Below are positions 22,997-34,129 of a stretch of DNA of 44,580 nt, in pieces. The translations under genes and the position numbers were made by a program. Origin of the DNA: Porogramme epimiltina (taxonomy: Eukaryota > Basidiomycota > Agaricomycetes > Polyporales > Polyporaceae); the NCBI GenBank assembly GCA_900155495.1, contig FTLJ01000186.1, forward strand, positions 1 through 44,580, given 5' to 3'. The notes below the pieces were generated by a model. That model worked only from the letters and a program-made list of their open reading frames with translations. It searched no databases and was not told the DNA's origin. How positions within the stretch are numbered: the stretch's first letter is position 1; each line of letters starts with the position of its first letter.

Positions 22997-24149
22997 GTAA
23001 ATCGACGCGAACAGGCGCAAACAGACGCGGTCGCGTCGGTTCGCGTCTGTTCCGCGTCTGTTCGCGTCTGTTCGCGCCGGTTACATTTGCATCCTCACTG
23101 GTACATATGTAAACCCCTGCGTAGGACCCTATGATGAAGATCATATAGTTTTACTGTATAATGCGTCATGGGGTCGCTTGTTAGCTGTGTAAAATGAGTG
23201 CGTGAATGACATGCTAAGCTGCTGCGCCTGGGCGGGCGCTTATGTCACTTCTGGCTGGCGCGAGGACTAACTGGATTATTCGCCAATTTTAGGACATCAT
23301 AGGGGCTACACAAATACAGTCACTGCTTGTATAGTAGATCTCCCATGCATATAAATTGGTTTCACACCGCAACTCGTGTGATAATAACCATAGAAGTCAT
23401 ATCTAGACTACACTGACTTGCGTCGGTCAGCGTCTAGCTTTGCGCCACCTCGCGTCTGTCAGCGTCTATGCTCTGCGTCACCTCGCGTCTGTCCCGCGCC
23501 GCCTTGCGTCTGTCCCGCGTCTGTCCCGCGCCGCCTTGCGTCTGTCCCGCGTCTGTCCCGCGCCACCTTGCGTCTGTCCCGCGCCGCCTCGCGTCTGTCC
23601 TGCATCGCATCGCGTCTGTCTTGCGCCTCCTAAGTTCGTTCTTCGTCTGCATTCGACTGTCCAGTACCACCGCGTCTGTCCTGCATCAGTGTGCGGCATG
23701 TGTCTATCCTACATCGACGTTGACTACATGACAGTGCATCTCACACCTCTCTATATTAGATATTTCGTGCACAGTCGTGTCTTTGCTTTGTATCAATTGT
23801 GTAATATTATGCTTGTGCTGCCTTTTCTCCAAGATATACCCTTCTTGATGATGTCTGAAAGCATCTGTACAGTTACTCTTCGAGGAAGAACTCTAGGAAC
23901 TTAATAAGTGCTCTAAATTACGAAAGCTACTGTTGTAAAGAGATTATATGCAGTAAGTAACTCTGTTTAGGTGTTCCCAGATGCTACATTGAGAAGCCTG
24001 AGCATAGATGAGACATACTATGCACCTCCACCACTGCACATATACGGTGTTCAGCGCCTATGGGCGCCTGTCCGCGTCTGCCGCTGCCGCGTTTGTGTTC
24101 GCGTCGGTTCGCGTCTGTGGCTGTGTCGGTTCGCGTCTGTTCTGCGCCT
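22988..24149. repeat. 1.16-kb repeat-rich insertion inside the WD40 coding sequence
   Basis: The WD40 repeat reads GHCNGIYSV up to 22987 and resumes as AFSRGGSFLVSGSSG from 24150, so everything between is extra. Its length of 1162 nt is not a multiple of three. Both ends carry CGCGTCGGTTCGCGTCTGT-type repeats (about 23025-23085 and 24105-24148), and the left end starts with an inverted copy (22999-23028). A splice from GTAACG at 22968 to TTCAG at 24054 would keep frame but leave ~32 repeat-encoded residues. The better-looking GTAAAT donor at 22997 has no in-frame acceptor. It may be an inserted element, an unusual long intron or a disrupting mutation. Confidence 0.7.
23418..23690. repeat. GCGTCTGTCCC tandem repeat tract
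   Basis: An imperfect tandem array with an ~11-nt unit (GCGTCTGTCCC) and a longer 21-nt unit (GCGTCTGTCCCGCGCCGCCTT), decaying at both ends into GCGTCAC and GCATC variants. All frames are open across it because the longer unit is a multiple of three, so it mimics coding sequence. It lies in the middle of the insertion that splits the WD40 region and shares its core word with the insertion ends. Confidence 0.85.
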
Positions 24150-25874
24150 GCTTTCTCTCGCGGCGGGTCGTTCCTGGTTTCCGGAAGCAGCGGCGACTCT
24201 CCTTGTCGTATTTGGATCGTCAAAGGCAGTTCTCAGGCTCGCGCTCTCCTGCATGACGCCCAGGACCATATCCACAGCGTCTCTATCTCTCCTGACGATA
24301 AGACGATTGCGTGCGGAAGCAAGAAAGAGCTCATTCTGTGGTCGGTCGAAGATCTATCCCATCCCCATCGCCTCAAAACACTGACCGTGGAGGGCGACGT
24401 CTTCGGGCTCGACTTCTCTCCTGGCGGCCACACCCTCGCTGTCGGGTGCCGACTCGATTCAGGATCGTGGATTGGGCTGTGGGACGTTGGGACGGGGGAG
24501 TGGGTGGGAGAGCGCGAGGAGATTCGAGGAGAAGTCATTCATGGATTACAGTTCTCCCCCGACGGCTCGCAGCTCGTCTCCTCCCACGGCCGGGGAACGG
24601 TGCGGTCGTGGGATGTGGGGGTGATGCGGACGATCGCGGGCCCAGGCTCCAACGACAGCAATGGGCGGTCTTCGTCGAGGGTTTTGGCTGTGGCGTTTTC
24701 CCCTCTGGACGCGTACCAGCTTGCGGTGGTTGCGGAAGACGGGACGGTGGAGCTCTGGGACGTCCCCTCGAGAAAGATAGTGTGCGAGATGGCCCACCCG
24801 GACCCCACCACCCTCAATCCCCGCTACGTGACTCTGACATGGTCCCCAGATGTGGCCCACCTTGCGCTGACTGGGCATACAGACCACTCCGTCGTTGTGT
24901 ACGATATGGCACAAGCCTCATCTACCTCCATCCTCAGCGGGCATTCCAAGGATGTCCTCCCTGTAGTGTTCACCTCAAACTCCCAGCACGTCGTCACTGG
25001 CTCTTATGATGGAAGCATCCGACTCTACGATGCAGTCGCCGAGTCCGAAGAAGTTCTTTTTGATCGTCCAGAGTGTGGTATTTGGGCGATCGCAGCTTCG
25101 CCATGCGACAGTTGCCTCCTCTTCTCCATGATAGATCCAGGAACATCCCGTACTCCCGGCTCTGCCAACGCACAAGAAGTGGAGTCAGCTCATCCACTCA
25201 TGTCAGCATCTTTCGGAGGTTACTCAACGATGCACTTATATGACCTCACGTCGAAGACCGTCGTTACTGAGGTGTACCACCGCCATGCTATCGTCGCGCT
25301 TTCGTTTTCGTCCAATGGCTCACGCGTGGTTGGATCAAGCGAGCGCGGCCAGATCTCCCTCTGGGAATTCTCTCCTCCCCATCACTCAGGCGTTGACACT
25401 ACGCGAGAATACCCCGATAGGACTCCTGAACCTAGCAGGGGTACTCTCCGCCTCCTCGCAGAACTCCACCCAGAAACATCTGGCATTTCCGTCGAGCGCA
25501 TCCGATTCTCCGCCGACGAGCGCGCTGTCATCACCAATGCCTGCTTTGTACTGATCACGTCCGAGGCGCACTGGCCACTCGTGGCGCAGCATGACGCTGT
25601 TTCACAACCAGGCCCTATATACATTGAATCTCATCCAAACCCCGACTACTTCCTTTCCAACGGATGGATCCAGTGTGGGTGCCACGGGGAAGACCCTCAG
25701 CGAGCGCGTTGGCTCCCGCCGGTGTATCGATACCGGCCCGCAAAGGTTGGGTACCAACGTCGCCCTGGAGGGTGGAATACCAGGGGAGAATGGGTCGCGT
25801 TCGCTACTAATGAAGGGCGACTTGTCGTCATGGACCTGTCTGGAGGTCCTGAACAGAGTTCATCTCAAACCTAG
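24060..25874 (+). CDS. WD40 repeat domain, 3' part of the NLR-like gene
   Basis: A single open frame of 604 codons. The true homologous region starts at 24150; the first ~30 codons from ATG 24060 are repeat-derived. About eight WD40-like blades follow, for example HSVSISPDDKTIACGS, VFGLDFSPGGHTLAVG, IHGLQFSPDGSQLVSS, VLPVVFTSNSQHVVTGSYDG with IRLYDA, and IVALSFSSNGSRVVGSSERG with ISLWEF. The C-terminus carries RARWLPPVYRY and GEWVAFATNEGRLVVMDL, the usual ending of Agaricomycete NACHT-WD40 proteins. It is almost certainly the other half of the gene at 19564; whether the halves are still joined by splicing depends on the insertion. Read alone from 24060 it would be an orphan beta-propeller. 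Confidence 0.8.
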   Translation: MGACPRLPLPRLCSRRFASVAVSVRVCSAPAFSRGGSFLVSGSSGDSPCRIWIVKGSSQARALLHDAQDHIHSVSISPDDKTIACGSKKELILWSVEDLSHPHRLKTLTVEGDVFGLDFSPGGHTLAVGCRLDSGSWIGLWDVGTGEWVGEREEIRGEVIHGLQFSPDGSQLVSSHGRGTVRSWDVGVMRTIAGPGSNDSNGRSSSRVLAVAFSPLDAYQLAVVAEDGTVELWDVPSRKIVCEMAHPDPTTLNPRYVTLTWSPDVAHLALTGHTDHSVVVYDMAQASSTSILSGHSKDVLPVVFTSNSQHVVTGSYDGSIRLYDAVAESEEVLFDRPECGIWAIAASPCDSCLLFSMIDPGTSRTPGSANAQEVESAHPLMSASFGGYSTMHLYDLTSKTVVTEVYHRHAIVALSFSSNGSRVVGSSERGQISLWEFSPPHHSGVDTTREYPDRTPEPSRGTLRLLAELHPETSGISVERIRFSADERAVITNACFVLITSEAHWPLVAQHDAVSQPGPIYIESHPNPDYFLSNGWIQCGCHGEDPQRARWLPPVYRYRPAKVGYQRRPGGWNTRGEWVAFATNEGRLVVMDLSGGPEQSSSQT

Positions 25875-26739
25875 TACGCCATTGTAATTTGGCTTTCTAC
25901 GTTAAAAATACGCTATGTAATATAAGTAGTGCTTATTCTTGAAGTCTACATGCACGCTGGCATACTCAGAGGTACATCGTTACGCGTAAATTTCTGCTAA
26001 ACATATGTGACTTCGAACTTCCTGCAGGCTAAAGCGTAGTGAAGCATCCTGCTGCAGAGCTGCCACGTACGTCTGCGAATGTCATAATGGATATTGCTGT
26101 GCCTCCCCTCTTATGGCACAACGCAAGGGGCGATATCGGTGCGAGATAGAACTTGCTAGATATAGTAGATAGCACATAATATAGAGTGTTTCCGTCTTAG
26201 AGGCACGTCTGATGTATTAGAAGAACGCCTATCAGGCATCTCACGAGCCACACTAGTGTTTTTCCATAGGATAATCCTAGGCACATGTACTAATGCAAGA
26301 TCGCTTCGGCTAGCACATGAAGGCCTCAAGCTTAATCCATGGTCGACGACCCTAAATGACCGTCTGCCGGCGAGATAATCCAACAGCGACGCCATAATCC
26401 TAGGGTGAATCCAGGATCAAGCGCCCGTGAAGAAAATGATTCCCACCCATCGGATTCGAACTCTGGGCCTGCCAGCGTTTAGTGTATGCGACACCGCCGA
26501 TGCCACTGAGCCATTAGTCACTAATAGGAATCATCAAGAGGCGTACTACCTTGCGAGGACCTTGTCATCTCTTCTCATGCTTTCTATATCACGTTATCAG
26601 GGGTAGGTGACTACTCTTATGAGTCAGCGTACAATGACTACTGTTATTAGGGGTCTGCGGTAGATACATTCGTGCGGGGTACAAGCAGGTGTATTCGCTG
26701 ACGTGTAGTTTAGTGACTCCCAAGTTGAGCATCGTCTCA
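25875..26739. other. Intergenic region between the NLR-like gene and paralog C
   Basis: AT-rich. It contains the tRNA-like element described separately; no gene was seen. A - frame at 26156-26395 has no recognisable motif. Confidence 0.4.
26436..26535 (-). repeat. tRNA-like Pol III box pair, probable SINE head
   Basis: On the - strand TGGCTCAGTGGCA (A-box-like, about 26501-26513) is followed 41 nt later by GTTCGAATCC (B box, about 26452-26461), with a CGGTGTCGCATACAC anticodon-arm-like segment between. Outer TGATTCC/GGAATCA pairing is present, but the spacing before the A box is ~10 nt too long and the T-stem does not pair. It is therefore a tRNA-derived element or decayed tRNA, not a working tRNA. 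Confidence 0.5.
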
Positions 26740-29018
26740 TTAGTTAGTCTCCATAATGCTTGAGGAAATCGCTGCCTTATGAGAACCCTCTCCTTCAATG
26801 TTGGTCGTTACCTTGATGTCGATCACATTGGGGAGAGCATCCTCTTGGGTCTGGGATAAACATCGAAGCGTGTCAGCGTCTATTTTACTTCACGAACTTC
26901 CAGATAACAGTAGGGGAACTTGCCTGTGGGGCATTCCACTCTTCAAGTGTCGCCAAGCGTCGTGCCCGTACTAAGAAACTACGTCCCAATGGACTGGAGT
27001 CATTGAACACCTCCGGTCGACGTGATACCGAAGCAGGTCGTGAATTGAGGCTGACACGGATCGTTAGTGTACCATTGGGAGCAAATGCTTGTAGTACATG
27101 AGCTCACACGCTAAGTAAGGTATTAGCATCCACTAAGGGGAAGTCGTTTATGAGATCGATGTTTTTTGGATGCAAAGTGATGTACGTACGTCTTGTAGGC
27201 AAAAATCGTAAACCAATCCAAAGCTTGCTCTTGGTGTCGTGGAGGGCCTGGTTATTGAAGAGTTGGTTCTGGAATAATGGAGAGAATTCTACCACCCACC
27301 AATGCGAACACCATTAAGTCAAATACACTTTAAGAATGGCAAGTACGCAGTTGGGGCCGTTAGTACACACGACTAGGAGAGCGATAAGAGTATACACACA
27401 GTACAAGAATGCCTGATGACACATGTCAGCATGGAGGAAATACAAGTGTTCTGCTAACACACCTGTGTTGATAACATATATGACAACTGTGTGCCTCATC
27501 GAACGCTGTCTATTGCGATGCACAATGACACCGCGATCAAGTTAGCCCGGAGAACGGAACGCGAGTATAGTGGTAATATCAACCTTTGGGATCCCACAGT
27601 GGGACAGCGTCGATTGAGGGCAATCAATAATGAGCCACTGAGGAGAAAATCTACTGCAAGTGCGAAGCTCAAGGTGGCGTAGGTGATCCACTATAAAAAG
27701 TATCAGTGCGAAAAAAGAACCCTAGAAACCGAGTTGAGGTACTTACCGCGGAACCATGGGATAAATCAGCTATAGTTTTTGCCTTGCATCTGGGTGAACG
27801 TGCGCCTGGTATTAAAGATTGAATACGACACCAGATACCACCCAAAAACTCACTCTCTGACAAAAAGCACTGTCGTAATGTGTTTAGCCTAATAACATTC
27901 TGAGGCTGGCACGCGTGACTAGCGCGTCTTACCAATGCTTGTCGCTGAATTATGGGAGCATGCTTAGATAGAGGATAAACGCGTTACGGTAATGATGGGG
28001 CTCACCTAATTTACAAGCTAGAAGGATATACTGGCACTCAAAGTTAGCATTGAATTGCCTGTGTATTTGTAGTTTCGGAAGATCACTAACGGCAAGTGTC
28101 GCGGCCACCTTGAACTTATAGGAGACTAGGTTTGACAATCAGTTTACGATTCTCTGTAAATAATAAAATGTACCCACTGAGGGATACCCGGTAAGCAAAG
28201 AAGCTGCTCGCAATATGCATGAGCTGTGCACATATCCACAAGAAATTACGGGGGTAGATATGCCTACATCTGCCACAAAACCGATATGGGGCCCTAGAAG
28301 CGGAGTTACTCTGTCAGCGGAAGTCGTACTGATAGCCAGGTGTACTTACAGATAAGAATTTGACGAACTGAGCGTTCATTAATGACAAATCAGTAGGGGA
28401 AACTAGTGACTATCATCATGACCAACGTTTAACGACCTGAAAAACAGTGGTTATCACTCTCGATATCCTATTGATTAGATTGATGATGACTCACCACACC
28501 AATTTCTCAAGAGCTTCGGGGTTGAAGAAATTCGTGACGAGGTAGTAGTAGCTAGGATTGTTCAGCTCATGAGAGTCTATAAATTGGAACAGAGAGATTA
28601 TGAAACGCACCAGACGTGCATCGTGAATATAACATGTGCTGTTTCTAGGACTCTGCTCAAATGTCATCGATACAACCCAGGGCGACGGGCTGTATCTACT
28701 CACAAGACAAGAGTAACCTAAATCGTGAATCGATCAATAAACACTGTCAACATGGGTGTGGAAACAATGGCTCCTACTATGCACTGTATGGCATGATTAT
28801 CACTGGAATGCTTGCGCCAATATTGATAGCATTGTGGTATAAAGACTCCGTATAGTCTCATGAAAAATCAGCTATGCCTGGAGAAGATTTGGAGAGATTG
28901 AAGGTACTTACATGAGCGCGAAGAATGTACCCAAGATGAGCGGAGCAAATCTCCTTGCGTCTGCGTTACCCGCGAGGATCCCTTGATCGTGAGCGGCTGA
29001 GTCCAGGGTGTTCTCCAT
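26740..29018 (-). CDS. DUF6534-type multi-pass membrane protein (paralog C)
   Basis: The start is placed at 29018 (MENTLDSAAHD), because the TATA box lies 45 bp upstream of it; an in-frame Met at 29090 would fall upstream of that box. Segments in order on the - strand: FAPLILGTFFALM near 28920, LYGVFIPQCYQYWRKH near 28805-28855, SYYYLVTNFFNPEALEKLVW near 28495-28555, FWVVSGVVFNL near 27815-27850, LSFALAVDFLLSGSLLIALN near 27614-27675, VVIYVINTG near 27465-27490, then LNSRPASVSRRPEVF and ARRLATLEEWNAPQ near 26930-27050. The intron after that block uses a GC donor (CAG/GCAAGT). The last exon carries NVIDIKVTTNIEGEG and stops with TAA at 26740-26742. The gene seems intact; function unknown. Confidence 0.8.
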
Positions 29019-30633
29019 ATGTGGGTAGGGGGCAGGGGGTGTGAGAAGTGTGAGGTGAAGGCTTATAAACTCTGCTATCAGTGATCTCATAGCGAGAAGG
29101 GCGCGATCGATACCACCGGCGACTCGCCATTGCCACTATGTACCTACTAAGGAACCCGCTTCACATTGTGGTGAGGCGTATCGCCGGTGGCTTCCAAGCT
29201 GTGATGTCCCTGTCCCAAATTAGTTTTCTAATTCGCTTCCAGCAATCACTATGTGCAGGCTTAGTGACCCATAGCCAATGTAATGCATATAGGGCTACGT
29301 GAGCGCAAATGCTCACAATGAGCACTATAATCACTCACTCGCATCATATTACAAGGGAGCGTCGCATATTCATTGCTCCTGTTGCAATATCATGCTGCTA
29401 TGCTGTACACTCGCATAGCATCCTGGCGGCCTCTAACTCTAACTCTAAGGAGCGGCCATCTGTCAACAGGCAGTCCCACGTTACGTCTACGGTCCGCGAA
29501 GCCACACCCAGGCTCGATCCCATCTGGGAGCGCTGTAAGGTACATCAGCAGCCTGATCATAAGTCCGGGAGTCACTACCTTTCTCCTTCGCGTGTGTCAT
29601 TCCAGCGTTGAATGGCATATCGTTCCGGGGCTTGCATAACGTACGCCATACTTTCAGCAAAACGTTGCTCCTCTACTATTACGCCACCTTTTTGAGCCGA
29701 CCTTCACACCCTTCTGCCTCCACAATTCCCTGTTAATGACACTTTCGTCAGCATGAATATCAGTTACAACTAGACCTGCACATACTTATTTGAAGTGTAT
29801 CCGAGAATACTTCTCTCAGAGAGCCTGCAGCGCTCAACCATAACCTAAATAAGCAGCACGGCTTTGGGAAGAAGAACCGGGGCATAATAGTTACATTCTG
29901 TGAGAGTGGCGTATCATCATTGGCGAAACGACACATGATATAAAGCAACTAAAACGTGTAGCAGCCACTAAAGAGCTGCCTATGTACACAACACATTTCC
30001 TCTTGAATATTAGGATGCGGTACGGAGTGTTCTCATGGGACAGTGTGGAAGTGATGCAGAAAATACAGAGCTTGAAAAAGGCTTACACCTTTGTGAGACA
30101 CTGTATACGAAGTCCGAGTGCGCCTAAGTCCTCTACGTTTCAGGGTCGTTTGACGATCTCCTCACACCGGAGTCATCCTGATGACTCCTCCGGGCCGCTA
30201 TGTCTATCTTCGTGGTCAATAGTCAACGTTGGTCATACACAACGCCCTCTTGGTCTTAAACTTATATTTAAGGGCTCCTACCAAAGTTGAGGTGCTGTGT
30301 GACACCTGTAAAGGGTCCCGCTCATTCAGTCGAAGCCGGAGACAAGCACTGCTCGCAAACGGAATCCATGTGAAGACATCGCCACTTTCAAGATGGCGCC
30401 CTGTGCGTGTGGAGAAACTAGATATCCGGGGAAGTGACGATAAAGTTCATCACCGGGCGCTGTACGGGCCGGGATGGATTATGTCAACGCCGATGTTCGT
30501 GTGCGCGCTCCGAGGAGCTTCGCGAGAATTGGCCCGGCATCGTATAGCTGTACATAACAGGAACAGCGAGCACCAATCGCCGTCGCCGCGTGTACCCACA
30601 ATCCTCCCACCTCGAGGCTTAAACAGTTTCCCC
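29019..30633. other. Intergenic region upstream of paralog C
   Basis: Contains the paralog C promoter and a 10-bp inverted repeat (CCACCGGCGA 29113-29122 / TCGCCGGTGG 29181-29190). Frames at 29309-29639 (+) and 29982-30290 (+) have no recognisable features. Confidence 0.35.
29063..29069 (-). promoter_or_regulatory. Candidate TATA box of paralog C
   Basis: TTTATAA on the - strand, about 45 bp before the chosen ATG at 29018. Confidence 0.45.
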
Positions 30634-32814
30634 TCACATGGACTCTCGCCGGAACTTCTCTGCCTCCTCGATTGTGACCACACTCGAGATCCCTGCGTGG
30701 TCGACGTCCCCCTGAACCTCTGTCGTGACTTTGATGTCGATGAGGTCCGAGGGTGCCTCCGTCTTATCGATCATGTTAGCAATACGCCGTGAAATAAGTC
30801 AAGCGAGACGCGGATGTGCTCACCTGAGGGAGATTCCAGCGCTCGATCGTGGCTAGGCGGGTCGCCCGAGTGATGGCTTGGCGCCCGAGCACAGCAGCGT
30901 TGTATTCTTCACGGCTAGTTGCTTGTTTCCGCGAGTTGAGCCTTCGACGTTGTTCCCCTGGAGTCAGAATGCGACGACAAGACAGTTGGTGGTAGCAAGT
31001 ACTTACACGCTGAGTAGGGTAGTCATGTATACTACATCCGCGTGATAACGTCAGACAGCGTCTAGAGAAAACATATGACATACACTGACATCGTGTAGTG
31101 ACCATACTTGGGATTGTCCACCACAGGTTTCCTGGTGAACTAGTTGCCTTAGAAGACGATATGCTAGTAAGTGTACTAGATCCGCTCCTCCGGGATGGGA
31201 GCTCACTAGAATGAAGGCAAGGATATCTGTGATGCTGTCCCACTTGTAAGCTGCGGTGTACGTCATTCGAACTCTCATACATACGTCACTAGTAGACCTT
31301 CGGGGATCTTAGCATGGCCAACGGACGTAAAACCATGCAGCCTTACCAGTATTGATTACATAGAACACGAATCCGTGAGAGCGCGTCTCGTCACTGAGCA
31401 TTGTAGATCAGTGAAACAAGAAGTCCGCCGACGAGGAGTGAAGACAAACCGTGGCCTCGTACGACCCTTCAATACGATGAGCAACGAGCCTGTGAGCATG
31501 ATATCCGCCATCATGACTGCCCCAGCACATAGCCCAACCAGTAGCTGCGCGAGTGATACTTCAGCCAAGAGGGGTCGTGCATTACCAAATAACGTACACG
31601 GTTCGTCAAGAAATTCGTGGTGTTCGTCGACACTCTGCACGAAAACGTTCAAATGAGAGAGGCGTCTAGATGATTGATCCCTTACGCTAGAAATGTCAGG
31701 TCTATAAGGCGTAGGTCAAGGTTTGCTCCCTTGTTGAAATGGGAAAAACCTCACATATCGCGCAACCTGAAGACGGTGGGTATTTGGTTGGTAAACTGGT
31801 ATGAATTGACAGTTGATGGTGAACGGACCTAATCTTGTTGCGAAGAAGAGCAGCTATACAGTGTATTAGTACGAGTACACGTGCATAATATCCATCTTCG
31901 CACTTACCGTGAACACGGCTGCTATCTTGAACTTGAAAGCGACTAGAAGGGCAAGATCAACGATGAACAACGAGGTGATAGCATAGACACTCACTCAAAG
32001 AGACACGGCGTGCGAAAAACCTGAAACGTTTTAGTATTCAGAGATAGCTCATGGCATGGACGACGCTCACAGCTGGGATGAGATGGTCGCGAACGTCTAT
32101 GATTACCATGTCAAAACAGATACGGTCCCTGTAGTCCAAATTCATTCATACCGAGAATATATAAACGAACTGGACGTAGAACGGCACATTATATCAGGCG
32201 TCGGTGCCGTCGCTGAGTATGTAAACGTACATTAAGAGACCTAGAAGTGCATTCAGCCTTTGATGGATAGAGCGGGACAGCTGCAACGTACCAGACAGAA
32301 GAATGAAGCTTGTCCGGACGGCTATAGTTCGTGACAATCGTATGATAGCTGTGAGGACGTTTCGTCGAAGCCATAAGCTGACTGTGATTGCCATTGGAAG
32401 AGATGGAACATACAGAGCGTGCATTATAAGAAGGGTGTGGCCGGTTTCGAAGAAGCTACAGGATACGTAAGCAAAAGATACGTTTGAGAGCTCATTTCTC
32501 TCACAAAGAGAGAGAAACCTGAGAGCCGTTGTCATTTCAGTCATCAATGTTATCTAAAACTTAGGATTTCGCCTCGAGACGCACCATGGTCCTGATGAAC
32601 GGCGCGTCCGTTGGCCACGACCTGATGTAGCGATAGGTTTGGAGGACAATGACACCGTAGAGGCTTAGATAGTCCAGTCAGCGACTGCAGATCAAGGAGA
32701 CAGGAGTTCCAACTACACTTACACTGTGGTCAGGAAACCTCCTAGAAGTATGGCACCGTACGTGTTGTCCAGAGACGGGAAAGCGGAGAGCGTAGACACC
32801 TCAGTCGAGTTCAT
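30634..32814 (-). CDS. DUF6534-type multi-pass membrane protein (paralog D)
   Basis: The first exon is short (start 32814, MNSTEVSTLSAFPSLDNTYG) and is followed by LYGVIVLQTYRYIRSWPTDA near 32590-32655, a TGHTLLIMHALYV segment near 32410-32450, a VTNYSRPDKLHSSVW segment near 32290-32345, a CAGAVMMADIMLTGSLLIVL segment near 31470-31530, and a YVINTG segment near 31345-31365. The block LGRQAITRATRLATIERWNL at 30836-30895 precedes an intron, and the last exon (tail SDLIDIKVTTEVQGD) ends in TGA at 30634-30636. It is the closest relative of B in the tail. A TATA box lies about 55 bp upstream. Function unknown. Confidence 0.8.
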
Positions 32815-32867
32815 AGTGGTTTTAGCCGTTCCCTAGCACGGTTCGCTCGCAGAGGGGTTTATATGTA

Positions 32868-32873
32868 TCCCAC
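32868..32873 (-). promoter_or_regulatory. Candidate TATA box of paralog D
   Basis: TATAAA on the - strand, about 55 bp before the ATG at 32814. Confidence 0.4.
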
Positions 32874-33486
32874 ATCGGCCATTCGAATACTTCTAGTGTC
32901 TGGGATTGACACCGGGGAGATCTACATCAATGTTCTTCGGCGTGCGGACAAGGTTTGACGAGCGGGCTATCCAGGGGAGAATCTGACAGGGGTGAGGACA
33001 CGCGCGTTGATAGTAACCAGTAAGACGTGCCTTTGGTATTAGAGCTTTCTGGAATACGGATGTGAACTTACGGGAAGGGATCTGGATATGCAATGCCGGC
33101 TTTGATCTGTGATGGGCAAATGTCCAGAATCAATCAGGCACCCGGGATATGAGTAGAGCTTGAAGTACCACATCCTCATACAATGGACAGCAGGTTACTT
33201 CTCTGCTCAAGTAGATGCGTCGCGTGCGTCACGATAGTACGTCCGATGTTTGGATGCTCGACGCCAAGATAGTCAGCCACTCAGAGGAGTGGCCGAGCTG
33301 GCTGAGTATCACCCGGAGTAGAGGGCTATCACATCATTGATGGGGGGATTGTCCGTGCAATCATGGCAAACTGAAGGCCGGAAGTGTCGTCCATAGACCG
33401 ATTTGCGATCGGAGACTCAATCGCGGTGGTATCACGTGATGTATCAAGGTGATGCAGCCTGCCCTAAACTGTATATGACGTCACTG

Positions 33487-33520
33487 CCTGTCCTTAGGAC
33501 AGGCGCTTCGAACTCGAAGC
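33487..33520. repeat. Two adjacent perfect hairpins
   Basis: CCTGTCC-TTA-GGACAGG (33487-33503) is followed at once by GCTTCGA-AC-TCGAAGC (33505-33520), each with 7-bp arms. A perfect tRNA A-box-like word, TGGCCGAGCTGG, lies about 190 bp upstream at 33290-33301. The stretch might be a small structured RNA or a SINE remnant, but no tRNA cloverleaf can be drawn. Confidence 0.5.
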
Positions 33521-34129
33521 CTGTGGCTTGTCTTCGAGATTTGTGTTTCAAAGCTGGTGTTCAGACACTATGTTGTGATACTTCGCAAGCACTCTAACTG
33601 AGCGGTACCACAATTTACGCAACACTGGACCTGACGTCTACGGTTTCTGTGAGGTTTTCAGTTCTGCACGGTCGGTGAAATTCAATCGAGCCGCAAGCTC
33701 ATCTCACCTCCAGTGCGGTCACACGAGGTCTGCGCTGCACTCACACGTTTACGGCCTAGGTGACTTCGACGTACCCCACCCATGCGGCCCGTGTCTGATC
33801 ACCTGAGAGGAGGCAAGCGAGGTAGACTCCAATTACGGCAACCCCGTACTTGGGTCGCTTCCTCCCCCAGAACACTATTGGCGATACCTGCTTTGGTTTT
33901 TATGAGGCATTAAACGGGAAATACGGATGTATATGGGATGATCAGAAAGAATCACAGCATCTATGGCTACATAAATGTAGATACTAAGGACATCGAGCCC
34001 GAGGTCCGTGTCCTCTAAGGTGCATGTGGACGTCATACCGCCCCACTTCAGATATTCAACATCTGCTACCGTGACATAACGCCCAGACGCAAGACGTACG
34101 TCAAGTCAGAGAGCCTTTTCCATCGAAGT

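Larger units (their letters stand above)
32815..34129. other. Intergenic region between paralogs D and E
   Basis: Contains an A-box-like motif and two adjacent hairpins (separate entry). No gene was recognised. Confidence 0.35.

Noticed and set aside
23434..23904. Cysteine-rich repeat proteins in several frames
   Set aside because: They are translations of the GCGTCTGTCCC tandem tract, open in all frames because the longer unit is divisible by three.
33285..33375. Possible tRNA-Leu/Ser gene
   Set aside because: Only the A-box part fits; no B box at normal distance and no acceptor pairing.
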